From NCBI GenBank assembly GCA_029688955.1, contig JARUKZ010000006.1, positions 105,145 to 169,144 on the forward strand: a stretch of DNA of 64,000 nt, in the 5' to 3' direction. The notes below the pieces were generated by a model, which was not told the DNA's origin, searched no databases, and worked only from the letters and a program-made list of their open reading frames with translations. This stretch comes from Chitinispirillales bacterium ANBcel5. Its GTDB lineage: Bacteria > Fibrobacterota > Chitinivibrionia > Chitinivibrionales > Chitinispirillaceae. The position numbers and the translations under genes were made by a program. Each line of letters opens with the position of its first letter. Positions within the stretch are counted from its first letter, which is position 1. Positions 48,593 through 57,181 of the stretch are shown piece by piece.

Positions 48593-48775
48593 GGGGCTAA
48601 AGGCGATAGACTGGGTCACCCCCGGGCGTCAATGGTAAAAGCGTGAAGGGATCCGCTTGGGGGGACCCTTGGGCTATTATCGCGGGAGGAATTTGGAATT
48701 TGGAATTTGGAATGGAGGAGTGAGGGAATGAAGGAATCCACAGCTCAGCTGGTATTATGAACAATGCACTAACTC
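48593..48775. repeat. Dispersed repeat, copy B
   Basis: Second copy of the element at 46280, same orientation, about 90 percent alike over the first 105 bases by eye, then diverging into a GGAATTTGGAATTTGG-type microsatellite before similarity returns at GAATGAAGGAAT. Confidence 0.85.
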
Positions 48776-48881
48776 AGTTCCCCGAGCGTAGCCGAGGGGC
48801 GTTTCTGTTCTAATATACTATGAAGAAAATAGTAACTTTCCATCTTTCCCGTTCCCTGTTCAATGCTCATAGCTATTTAAA

Positions 48882-48930
48882 GGGACCCTTGGGATATTAT
48901 CGCGGGAGGAGAGGGGAGAACGGAATTTGG
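48882..48930. repeat. Dispersed repeat, copy C (partial)
   Basis: A third, truncated copy containing GGGACCCTTGGGATATTATC and GCGGGAGGA, in the same orientation as copies A and B. The bases just before it (CTGTTCAATGCTCATAGC) also recur in front of copy A with two changes. Confidence 0.75.
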
Positions 48931-48973
48931 CCTTGATCTCCCTCTTAAGCGCTGAAAGCGCGCAATCTAATAG

Positions 48974-49008
48974 CCCGGGGTAAGCCAGTCTTCTGGCGCA
49001 GCCCCGGG
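48974..49008. repeat. Nested palindrome (REP-like)
   Basis: CCCGGGG and CCCCGGG enclose a second inverted repeat GCCAG/CTGGC. The two stems share one axis, giving a cruciform-like structure of the kind found in repetitive extragenic palindromes. Confidence 0.75.
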
Positions 49009-49277
49009 TAATGGTGCCAAAAAAGATCCCAAGCGCTGAAAGTGCGGGATATTCCGTTGGTATTTGGATATGCAGGAATAATGAAAATCAGAACTTTTTT
49101 TTCATTCCTAAGTCGCTTAGAAATGAATACCACAACCCGTTTTTTGACTTCTCAGTACAGCAAGGCTGGAAGTCCCAATATTTTTAGGGGTAAGTATAAT
49201 TATCGCCTCTCAGGATACGTCTGAAGCCTCTTAAACCTAACACTGTTTGCCTGGGCCGGGGCGATTGCCTCGGGCTT

Positions 49278-50294
49278 TTACTGCAAATCGTCCTGTTCAG
49301 GCTCCATTTGGGTAGTATCAGAAAGCGGGGTGTAATAATTTTCCTTAAGTTCCCTTTCCTTTTCAAACTTTTTAACCCACATGGTAAAAGCGGGGTCCGC
49401 GGTTTTCTCAAAAGCTAACATTGCGTGCTCAATTGCTCCGTCAAGGTCATTTTGTATATACCTTTTATGTAACATAAGATTATAGAAGGCTTCACTTTTG
49501 TTGTTTTGCCGATACTGTTCCCAGATTCGGGAAGCTTCCTCCCAGTTTCCGTTTCTTGCGGCAATTAAAGAGCTTCTGAAGAGTTCATCATCACGTATTG
49601 TTGCCATCGCGTAGCTGGCGGTAATTTCTGTGGGCGTAAAGCCCGAGATAAGTGCTTCGTTACTGTTAGCTGTCATCTTTTGCAAAACTGTTGCTCTGTC
49701 GGGCAGTTTAGAAAGAGCTACTGCACGGTTTGCGTCCTGTGATTCACTTACATAGTTTTCCTCTACGCTTATGGAATTCATAACTCTGCCATCAGAGGGA
49801 TCGATAAACCTGTAAGTCACCTGTAGCCTACCCCTGCATTTTGCGGTAAAGGAAGAGCGACGCCTTCCCTCTCTATCGGTATAAGAATTATCTGTCACCT
49901 CTGTTTCGACATCATAATGAGTTATGGTTCCGGTAATTACCATCTGGATGGAAGATTCATTCTGAGCGATATCCCTGTCAAACACATTGAACGATCCTGT
50001 TTGAATCAGCCTGTTGGTTAAATCATCCGCAAAGACCAGGGCCAATGAGTTTGAAGCATAGTTTTGGCTTAACAGATCCCACAGGGTCATATTTCGGTTG
50101 CTAAGCCTTCCTTCCTCAAAAGGGAAGACCGCGATATTTTCTATATGGTTAAAACTGTGCTCAGGATACCTGATATAGGTAAGGTAAACATCTGCACTTC
50201 CTCCACCAGACAGAAGATTTCCAAGATGCGCACAACCGCTCAGAAAGCTATGCACCAAGAGCACTATAAGCAGTAACACTGTTTTCATAAACAA
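49278..50294 (-). CDS. Lipoprotein with LpoB/CsgG-like domain and helical tail
   Basis: A 338-residue lipoprotein; the lipobox LSGC gives lipidation at residue 21. Residues 50-195 (IENIAVFPFEEG, VFADDLTNRLIQTGSFNVFDRD, MVITGTITHYDVET) have the alpha/beta pattern of the CsgG/LpoB/DUF6340 group, which bind partners at the outer membrane. The C-terminal 90 residues look like TPR helices (NGNWEEASRIWEQYRQNNKSEAFYNLMLHKRYIQNDLDGAIEHAMLAF). It follows the barrel gene at 50301 by six bases, so the two are probably one operon. The exact role is unknown. Confidence 0.6.
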   Translation of the reverse strand: MFMKTVLLLIVLLVHSFLSGCAHLGNLLSGGGSADVYLTYIRYPEHSFNHIENIAVFPFEEGRLSNRNMTLWDLLSQNYASNSLALVFADDLTNRLIQTGSFNVFDRDIAQNESSIQMVITGTITHYDVETEVTDNSYTDREGRRRSSFTAKCRGRLQVTYRFIDPSDGRVMNSISVEENYVSESQDANRAVALSKLPDRATVLQKMTANSNEALISGFTPTEITASYAMATIRDDELFRSSLIAARNGNWEEASRIWEQYRQNNKSEAFYNLMLHKRYIQNDLDGAIEHAMLAFEKTADPAFTMWVKKFEKERELKENYYTPLSDTTQMEPEQDDLQ

Positions 50295-50300
50295 TCCTTT

Positions 50301-51116
50301 TTATAGTTCAAAAACATAGGAGATATTCACTACCAGCCCCGATGGAGCAAGCTTGGTTTCACTTGTTTTTTCTCCATCCATCTTAAAAATCACATTTGAA
50401 GAGGTAGCTTTTAGTGTTTCTGTGATAGATTCACCACTATCCAGTGACGTTCCGCTGAGCTCAAACTCCGCTTCTGCCACAGACAAGGGAAACTGATATC
50501 CAGCGCCAAGCATAATCAGCCCTCTTCGGTTTACCCTAAGATAGGTATTAAGTTCCGGGCGCAACACAGTATGGACAGAGGTTAGTGACACCAGCAGATC
50601 ATCGCCCTTAAACTGTTTATCATTTATCTCTGTATAGATATCCTGGATGAGAGGAACGGATCCTATATCAACGCTTGACCACCCAAAAAGGATATCAGCT
50701 TTGGCCTGTACCCACAAGCGATTATTGATAACTGTTCGATTGTATCCGCCTCCAAAAGCGATTCCAAGCATAGTAAATGTTCCTGACTGGACATCAAAGG
50801 CAACACCAAAATGTATTGGCCCCTGAACACTGGTTTCAACATTAATCCCAAGCCCCCAGCTCCCCTTTGGTTTCACCATAGAGGAATCGATGATGGTTGA
50901 AGAATCACCAAACATATCATCGATAAGGGTAAATTGAAAGGGACGATCATCTCCTGAGAGTGTACGCATGCCGCTTTGGAGCCGTAGTTGAGCCGTAGGT
51001 GTTCCGGCTATCGAGACCCCCGATGGGCTGGTCCCTTCCCCATCAGTTCGGGGTTCAGGCACTCCCTGAGCGAAAATCGTTGTACAGCTCAAAAACAGTA
51101 GTAAATACTTGAGCAT
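50301..51116 (-). CDS. Exported beta-barrel-like protein
   Basis: A 271-residue protein with a signal peptide (MLKYLLLFLSCTTIFAQ) and alternating hydrophobic strands typical of an outer-membrane barrel; it ends in FEL with an aromatic near the end (NISYVFEL). I start at the ATG at 51116, which has AAAGGAG five bases upstream; a longer frame begins at 51161. The family resembles DUF6588, but I am not sure. It is transcribed together with the LpoB-like lipoprotein. Confidence 0.6.
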   Translation of the reverse strand: MLKYLLLFLSCTTIFAQGVPEPRTDGEGTSPSGVSIAGTPTAQLRLQSGMRTLSGDDRPFQFTLIDDMFGDSSTIIDSSMVKPKGSWGLGINVETSVQGPIHFGVAFDVQSGTFTMLGIAFGGGYNRTVINNRLWVQAKADILFGWSSVDIGSVPLIQDIYTEINDKQFKGDDLLVSLTSVHTVLRPELNTYLRVNRRGLIMLGAGYQFPLSVAEAEFELSGTSLDSGESITETLKATSSNVIFKMDGEKTSETKLAPSGLVVNISYVFEL

Positions 51117-51260
51117 GATTACTCCTTTAAATAGAAACGGTGTGGCTACAGTTACACGCATCTTTTCAGGCTCACAAAATAGGTAATCGCATGTAGTGTT
51201 TCAATAAAAAGGGCTCAAAGGAGGTAATATTATCGTAGCCGGGCTAAAGCAATCATCATT

Positions 51261-52325
51261 TTAATTAAGCAACTCCCGTCGAATAAATTCCTTGGGATCA
51301 CCTCTGTAGCGGCGCAGCTTTTTAAGTTGCTCAACGGTTAAAGCCAAATCATGATCGTTTTGTTCGTAAAGCTCATACATAAGCGACAGATCAAGAGTAT
51401 AGGTCATTCTCGCCGCTATAAAAGCGTTATTGATAGTAGCTCTGTAAAGGCCTCTGTAGTTATCGGTTTCAAAAAGCGAATCATAGTTTTGAGCCAGATT
51501 TTCCTTAAACACTTCTATAACCCGTTCTTTCCCATCGAGTTTTTCTTCCCTGCTCAGATCACTTTGATATAAAGTACTGAGTTCATTATACAATGAGTGG
51601 ATACGATCGATATACACATCATAATCCTCAAGGGCCAAAACAGCACTTTTATACTGGTCTGAATCCTTTCCAAACATTTGTTTTACAAATTTTAATCCGC
51701 CCTCATTACCTAAAAATGTCGCGATCTCTTCATTAAATTGCACCTGATTTTTAAGGTATATAGTAGCATGCATCTGCTCATGGATAATCAGATTAGCAAG
51801 GTCAAACACAGAGTACTCTTTGAAGAAGGAGTAGACCGGATCGGAGAAAAAGCCTAACGTACTGAATGCTCTTGCCTGACCGATGTGTACATCATAGCCG
51901 CGTCTTTGAAGTTTTGCAGCTTGCCGTTCTGCATCAGTTCTTACAAAGAACCCTTTGTAGGGAAAGTTGCCAAAAAACGGAAACCACCAGTTGTGCATTT
52001 CAAAGCTGTCATCGCGTGCAGCCATAACCACATCAACCATATATCCCCGCTCGACTTCAACATACTTTAGGTAATTATTATTTTTTTTAAGACCAATTGT
52101 ATCCATGGCAAAAGAGCGGATCTGCAGCACAAGCTCAAGAAACTCTCTTAACTCATCGGTTATTTCATCATCCTGGAGCATTCGATCAATGCTCTCGGCC
52201 CTCCACTGATACCGAAGTAAATAAGCCCCCTGTTTTGCAAGATAACAGCTGCTGTTTAGGGTAATAAAGAGCAGAAGAGATAACAGTGAAATCTTTTTTT
52301 TAGACAGTTTTGTGCACCGTTTCAT
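51261..52325 (-). CDS. Predicted aminopeptidase, COG4324 / PF10023
   Basis: A 354-residue lipoprotein-type metallopeptidase. The lipobox is NSSC (cysteine 27). The zinc-binding HEQMH motif is at residues 182-186, with a third acidic ligand in NEEIATFLGNEG near 198-200; YLAKQGAYLL at the N terminus is typical of the family. It probably cleaves peptides in the periplasm. It stands alone on the minus strand, upstream of and divergent from the ablA gene. The family call is firm; the substrate is unknown. Confidence 0.85.
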   Translation of the reverse strand: MKRCTKLSKKKISLLSLLLFITLNSSCYLAKQGAYLLRYQWRAESIDRMLQDDEITDELREFLELVLQIRSFAMDTIGLKKNNNYLKYVEVERGYMVDVVMAARDDSFEMHNWWFPFFGNFPYKGFFVRTDAERQAAKLQRRGYDVHIGQARAFSTLGFFSDPVYSFFKEYSVFDLANLIIHEQMHATIYLKNQVQFNEEIATFLGNEGGLKFVKQMFGKDSDQYKSAVLALEDYDVYIDRIHSLYNELSTLYQSDLSREEKLDGKERVIEVFKENLAQNYDSLFETDNYRGLYRATINNAFIAARMTYTLDLSLMYELYEQNDHDLALTVEQLKKLRRYRGDPKEFIRRELLN

Positions 52326-52754
52326 TTATGTATACCTTTAAGTGTGCAAAGAGGAACAATAAAGCAGTACAACAAAATAGTATAAATTCCGTTTGATCGA
52401 AGGCAAATATAGGTAATTTTACCCAAAAATCAGTATTTAATGCACTACACAAACCACTTATTGTTTGGTTCTACCCTTTTTTTTCGCTTTTTTAGAAAAA
52501 CACTGTAGCCAGCAGCAAAAAAAGTTCCATTTTTTTTTTAATTAATTATATAATGTATGAAAATCAGAGCTGTATTTTTAATTCAATATAGCCCGGATTT
52601 AAACGTAATTTATTCATACCCGCAAAGAGGGGCCTTGCATTTGCTCTATAAATTACTTATTTTGCATACCATAACCACAATGAACCTCTTATGCAACTAC
52701 CCCTTATTGAAAAAAAAACAAACTATCAACTTAATCTGTTTATAGGGAGATTAT
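52326..52754. other. AT-rich promoter region before ablA
   Basis: 429 bases between two divergent genes, strongly AT-rich with T- and A-runs (for example near 52530). It must hold the promoters of the peptidase gene and of ablA-ablB. No riboswitch or operator is recognisable; a 62-codon frame inside looks random. Confidence 0.5.
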
Positions 52755-54155
52755 ATGATATTTAATCCTGAACAGACAACGATCAATGAAAGTAAGGATG
52801 AACAGAAACTCTCACCAACGTTTAGTAAAAGGCAAAAGGAGATCTCAAAGCAGATAGGATCATCTGATTTTGAAAAGACCTGGAAAGACTGGCGCTGGCA
52901 GATGCGCAATACGATAACATCGATTGAAGATTTTGAGGATCTTAGCGATATCTCTTTTTCTGATGAAGAAAAAAAGAAGCTTGAAGAGATAATGGATGTA
53001 TTTCCTCTATCAATTACTCCCTATTACTTGTCTCTTATTGATAAAGACAACTATGAAAACGACCCCGTTTTTCTTCAATCTTTCCCAACGATGCATGAGC
53101 TTAACAAAGACAGATGTGATATTCGCGACCCGCTGTCTGAAGATAAAGACAGCCCGACTCCCGGTATAACACATCGCTACCCAGACAGAGTTCTTTTTCA
53201 TATCAGTAATGTTTGTGCGATGTACTGCCGCCACTGTACCCGTAAACGTAAAGTCGGTGATGTGGATTCCATACCTGAACCAGATGCAATTGAGAAGGGG
53301 TTAGCGTATATACGCAGTAATCCAAATATAAGAGACGTTCTTCTCTCAGGCGGTGATCCGTTCATGCTTTCAGATGAATATCTTGACTGGATTTTAGGCG
53401 AGATCAGAGCAATTAAGCATGTTGAGATCATAAGAATCGGAACACGTACACCGGTTGTGTTGCCTTATCGCATAACTGACAACCTTATTAAAGTTTTGCG
53501 TAAACATCACCCGTTATGGATTAATACCCATTTTAATCACCCCAGAGAGATAACTTCATCAGCAAAAGTAGCTCTTTCAAAATTAGCCGATGCCGGAATC
53601 CCTCTTGGTAACCAGTCGGTACTGTTAGCCGGTATTAACGACTGCCCACGTATATACAAAAAACTTATTCATAAGCTTGTAGCAAACAGGGTACGTCCTT
53701 ATTACCTGTATCAGTGTGACTTATCTGAAGGTCTGAGTCATTTTCGTACCCCGGTAGGAAAAGGAATCGAAATTATAGAAAGTCTTATCGGACACACCAG
53801 CGGACTTGCGGTACCAACCTATGTTATTGACGCTCCCGGTGGTGGTGGTAAGATTCCGGTAATGCCCTATTACCTTATCTCTCTTTCTACCAACAAAGTG
53901 GTGTTGCGTAACTATGAAGGTGTAATAACCACCTATCAGGAGCCCGACAGTTACACACAAACATTCTGTGACAGAAAGTGTGATACCTGCGATCTGCAGC
54001 TTAAACTGGATGAAGGTTCCGAATACAAAAGTGAAGGTATACACAAGCTGCTTAGCGACTTTGATGATACTATCGCTTTGACACCGGAAAATAACGAAAG
54101 ACATTTAAGACGCAGAAAAAGAAAAGTAAATAAACAAAAGAAAAAAGATCAGTAA
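52755..54155 (+). CDS. ablA: L-lysine 2,3-aminomutase
   Basis: A 466-residue radical-SAM enzyme, PLP-dependent, that turns L-lysine into beta-lysine. The cluster-binding CX3CX2C motif is CAMYCRHC at residues 154-161; the PLP-lysine region is in [17 protein letters not shown] near 355-370; GGDPFML is the SAM-binding strand. Cysteines near the C terminus ([11 protein letters not shown]) match the zinc site of the family. The AGGGAGAT ribosome binding site fits. ablB follows after 36 bases, which points to osmolyte synthesis rather than lysine fermentation. Confidence 0.95.
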   Translation: MIFNPEQTTINESKDEQKLSPTFSKRQKEISKQIGSSDFEKTWKDWRWQMRNTITSIEDFEDLSDISFSDEEKKKLEEIMDVFPLSITPYYLSLIDKDNYENDPVFLQSFPTMHELNKDRCDIRDPLSEDKDSPTPGITHRYPDRVLFHISNVCAMYCRHCTRKRKVGDVDSIPEPDAIEKGLAYIRSNPNIRDVLLSGGDPFMLSDEYLDWILGEIRAIKHVEIIRIGTRTPVVLPYRITDNLIKVLRKHHPLWINTHFNHPREITSSAKVALSKLADAGIPLGNQSVLLAGINDCPRIYKKLIHKLVANRVRPYYLYQCDLSEGLSHFRTPVGKGIEIIESLIGHTSGLAVPTYVIDAPGGGGKIPVMPYYLISLSTNKVVLRNYEGVITTYQEPDSYTQTFCDRKCDTCDLQLKLDEGSEYKSEGIHKLLSDFDDTIALTPENNERHLRRRKRKVNKQKKKDQ

Positions 54156-54191
54156 AGAAGAACCTGAAATAAAAGAAATCGGATAAAAATT

Positions 54192-55055
54192 ATGATACAG
54201 GATACACAAGAATTTATACCCGATGAAATCGTTAAGGTTGGTAATTCACTCATTCAGCATGGAAAGTGGAACGACCGCGTTTATATCATGAAAACGACTC
54301 CTGATGATTGCACCAATATCATCAATGAGTCAAAAAAACTTGCTCAGGAAAACGATTACAGTAAAATATTCGCAAAAATCCCTTTCTGGGCAAAAGAGGC
54401 CTTTAGCAAGGAAAAGTTTGAAACGGAAGCAGTTATCCCCAGAGATGAAAAGTCTGGCGGGGATATTCTGTTTATGTCTCTGTTTTTAAAAGAGTGGCGT
54501 TCACAGTACTGTGACTACGACACTTGTAAAGGCATTCTGGACTCATTTGAGAAAGAACCACCCAAATCAAGCAAACGGAACCTTCCGGACAGGTGGACCA
54601 TTTCCAAATGTACTCCCGAGGACGCGCCGGAGATGGCTGAAGTGTATAAACAGGTATTCCGTTCCTATCCCTTTGAAATTGATAACCCTGAGTATATCTG
54701 CCAGACCATGGAGTCAAACATAAACTACTACTGCGTTAAAGATGAAGTGGGGAAAATCATTGCCCTCTCTTCTGCTGAACTTGATCCCGAAAGTAGTTGT
54801 GCAGAGATGAGTGACTTTGCAACCCTTCCCAAAGCACGGGGCAACCACTGCGCTGGTCACCTGCTTGGCCTTATGCATGAGGATGTCGAAGAGTCTGGAA
54901 TTTGCACTCCTTTCACCATCGCACGAGCCACCTCTCCGGCAATGAACACTGTTTTTGCCAGAAACGGCTACATCTTTGGTGGAACACTTAAGAACAATAC
55001 TCATATTGGAGAATCCCTGGAAGACATGAACGTGTGGTACCTCAATAAGGACTAA
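54192..55055 (+). CDS. ablB: Beta-lysine N6-acetyltransferase
   Basis: A 287-residue GNAT acetyltransferase that adds acetyl to the epsilon amino group of beta-lysine, yielding N-epsilon-acetyl-beta-lysine, a compatible solute known from methanogenic archaea and some salt-adapted bacteria. The acetyl-CoA loop is seen in FATLPKARGNHCAGHLLG near residues 210-227; PEMAEVYKQVFRSYPF is a family block. It sits directly behind ablA and is followed by a strong terminator, so ablAB is a clean two-gene operon. Confidence 0.93.
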   Translation: MIQDTQEFIPDEIVKVGNSLIQHGKWNDRVYIMKTTPDDCTNIINESKKLAQENDYSKIFAKIPFWAKEAFSKEKFETEAVIPRDEKSGGDILFMSLFLKEWRSQYCDYDTCKGILDSFEKEPPKSSKRNLPDRWTISKCTPEDAPEMAEVYKQVFRSYPFEIDNPEYICQTMESNINYYCVKDEVGKIIALSSAELDPESSCAEMSDFATLPKARGNHCAGHLLGLMHEDVEESGICTPFTIARATSPAMNTVFARNGYIFGGTLKNNTHIGESLEDMNVWYLNKD

Positions 55056-55110
55056 GCAGTGCCTTATCTTTTTTGAGCTTACTCAAAGCGTTCGGCTTTA
55101 TAAACATTTC

Positions 55111-55142
55111 AGGACCGGAATAAACCTTCCGGTCCTTTTTTT
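55111..55142 (+). terminator. Rho-independent terminator of ablAB
   Basis: A perfect 10-bp stem (AGGACCGGAA/TTCCGGTCCT) with a six-base loop and a run of seven or more T behind it. Confidence 0.92.
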
Positions 55143-55309
55143 ATCCTCCCTTCACCAGCTCTAACCCATTACTCTGCCTTGTATTACCATAACTCAATAA
55201 TTCAAGGGTACAGGATCGGGGCTTTTTTTAGATTTTCATACCCGCTTTTTCTATTTAATACTATATTATAATAAGCACGTATAATGGAACCACGGGAGAG
55301 CTGCACTAA

Positions 55310-57094
55310 ATGAAAAGGATGCTTACAAGTCTTCTTTATATCGCTTCGATACTTTCGATAGCACCTTTTTTGGATATTGCCCCCACCAGCTCTTCAGTGT
55401 ACGCTCAAACACATATCTCCCAGACTTACATCGACACCACTATCCAGAGGGCTGTTTACCTGCTTAATGAAAGCGCGACATTGGGTCGGCAGCGCCACAG
55501 GCAGGCGGTAGGTCGGGTACGATCAATGGTGAATAATCTTAAAAACCAGGCAAAGGGTGATCCAAACGAACGCTATATCATGTGGCGATTAAGTGAGCTT
55601 GAACACCAGTTGTACCTTGAAGAGGAAGAGATACGGGAGATTCAACAGGAGAAAAACACCCTTACTGCCAATGAGCTTTTGATTCAGTTCGATACCGCGC
55701 TGCGAAAGAGAAGGCCCGATTTCGCCACACTCAGAAATTTATGTATGCGAATGGGAGAAGTTGATACCAGACATGCCAACCGAATGACAACAGCTTACAA
55801 CCAGCGCTATCGAAACATCTCAAGAGAAGCGATCCATTCGGCTGAATTAGCCCTTGACCAGGGTAATCTTGAGCTTGCCCGTGAAGAGATTGAATACCTG
55901 GAAAACAACAGGTTTTTTCTTGTCATCAATGATTCTCAGCTCCAGTCCATGAGAAATCGCTACAACCGCATTACAAAAGAACAAGACGCAATAGATGATC
56001 TTGACTCTGAAATCAGGGAAGCCCACAACAGTGTCTCTGAATTCAGACTCAGCAATGCCAGAATGGAGATTCAGCGGTTGCGGGGAAGGCTCGATTCGCA
56101 CAGAGAAAATCTCAACCGATCAAAGTGGCAGCAGTACTCAAGCAGAATTGATGAGCTTCAAGCTACGCTGGACAACAGAGAGGATTCGCTGGTTAACGTA
56201 ACCATGGCTCTTATAGAAAACGATAAAATCGATGAGGCAAGAAGGTATTTCACCCAGATAAGTGAAGAGATGGGGCTTTCAAGAGACCGAAGCGCCTTTA
56301 TCGACCATACGATTCTGAGCCTGCAAAGCCCGGATCACCGCGCTTCGCAGCCAAACATCACTGAAGGGCTACACACTCCAACTGAGGGAGTGTTTGAGGA
56401 CATGCGCTCAGGGGTTATGCAATCGGCTCAGAAACGTGCGGACAGTATTCGGGCCATTGAAGAGCAAAAAATGGCCGCACTGCGCAGAGAACAGGCAAAA
56501 CAGGACAGCATAAGAAGAGCCATTGAAAGAAAAGCTGAGATGGAGCTCAGAGCCAATCAGGAAAAGGCCAACCAGATAAGTATCGACATCTACTCCCTGC
56601 TCGATAGAAACAGGACCCGAAGAGCAAGGCGCCGCTTTAACCGGGAGCAAGATTTTTTACAACAGTACCTTAGAAATGAAGTCTTTGCTATCCTGGCACA
56701 ATCGGTGAGTGATGAAAGACCAGCAGCCACTACTCAGGAGGTTAAAACCGCACAACAAACCCAGCAACCTCCTCCCCCTGAACCACCACCAGAGAGTGAG
56801 GCGAGCAGCTCTACTACCACTACTGCCGCGGTGGTCGATGATGATCTCTGGGACTGGGGCCCTCCTCCGGAGCAGCAGCCCAAAACACAAAACCGGACAC
56901 AGGCGCAGCCATCTGTTCAGGTAGAAAATGAGGAACAGGCTCAGGAAATCACCATTGAAATCTACTCCAAAATCAGTGAAAACAAGACAAAGGAAGCTCG
57001 TGAAATATTCAACAGTTCAAAAGAAAGCCTTAAACTCCACCTCAACGAACATGCATTTAATGCACTTGAAACAACTATTTTAAACTCCAACTAA
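55310..57094 (+). CDS. Exported coiled-coil protein with C-terminal repeat
   Basis: A 594-residue protein with a signal peptide (cleavage after SSVYA, about residue 32). Residues 45-410 are charged and helical, with heptad-like stretches (ELEHQLYLEEEEIREIQQEK). A segment of about 45 residues near 421-466 (ISIDIYSLLDRNRTRRARRRFNREQDFLQQYL) recurs in diverged form at 544-590 (ITIEIYSKISENKTKEAREIFNSSKESLKLHL). Between them is a proline-rich, low-complexity stretch. I recognise no family. It is probably periplasmic. argS follows after 87 bases. Confidence 0.6.
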   Translation: MKRMLTSLLYIASILSIAPFLDIAPTSSSVYAQTHISQTYIDTTIQRAVYLLNESATLGRQRHRQAVGRVRSMVNNLKNQAKGDPNERYIMWRLSELEHQLYLEEEEIREIQQEKNTLTANELLIQFDTALRKRRPDFATLRNLCMRMGEVDTRHANRMTTAYNQRYRNISREAIHSAELALDQGNLELAREEIEYLENNRFFLVINDSQLQSMRNRYNRITKEQDAIDDLDSEIREAHNSVSEFRLSNARMEIQRLRGRLDSHRENLNRSKWQQYSSRIDELQATLDNREDSLVNVTMALIENDKIDEARRYFTQISEEMGLSRDRSAFIDHTILSLQSPDHRASQPNITEGLHTPTEGVFEDMRSGVMQSAQKRADSIRAIEEQKMAALRREQAKQDSIRRAIERKAEMELRANQEKANQISIDIYSLLDRNRTRRARRRFNREQDFLQQYLRNEVFAILAQSVSDERPAATTQEVKTAQQTQQPPPPEPPPESEASSSTTTTAAVVDDDLWDWGPPPEQQPKTQNRTQAQPSVQVENEEQAQEITIEIYSKISENKTKEAREIFNSSKESLKLHLNEHAFNALETTILNSN

Positions 57095-57181
57095 TCAGCT
57101 GCCAACTCTGTTACTGCACCACAATTTTCTATAAATTATTTTAAGGGTCCGGTAACTTACGTTTCAATTAAAGGATAAAAA

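Larger units (their letters stand above)
47845..49277. other. Gene-poor region with dispersed repeats and palindromes
   Basis: 1.4 kb without a convincing gene. It holds dispersed-repeat copies B (48593-48775) and C (48882-48930), a run of four GAATTTG-type short repeats near 48690-48712, a nested palindrome at 48974-49008, and two copies of AAGCGCTGAAAG (near 48940 and 49031). A 92-codon frame at 48305-48583 lacks a ribosome binding site and family signs. Confidence 0.6.

Noticed and set aside
52557..52745. 62-residue frame upstream of ablA
   Set aside because: It lies in AT-rich promoter DNA with no ribosome binding site and no protein-like pattern.
52755..54155. Lysine fermentation locus
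   Set aside because: None of the other fermentation genes (such as beta-lysine 5,6-aminomutase) is present; the acetyltransferase partner points to osmolyte synthesis.
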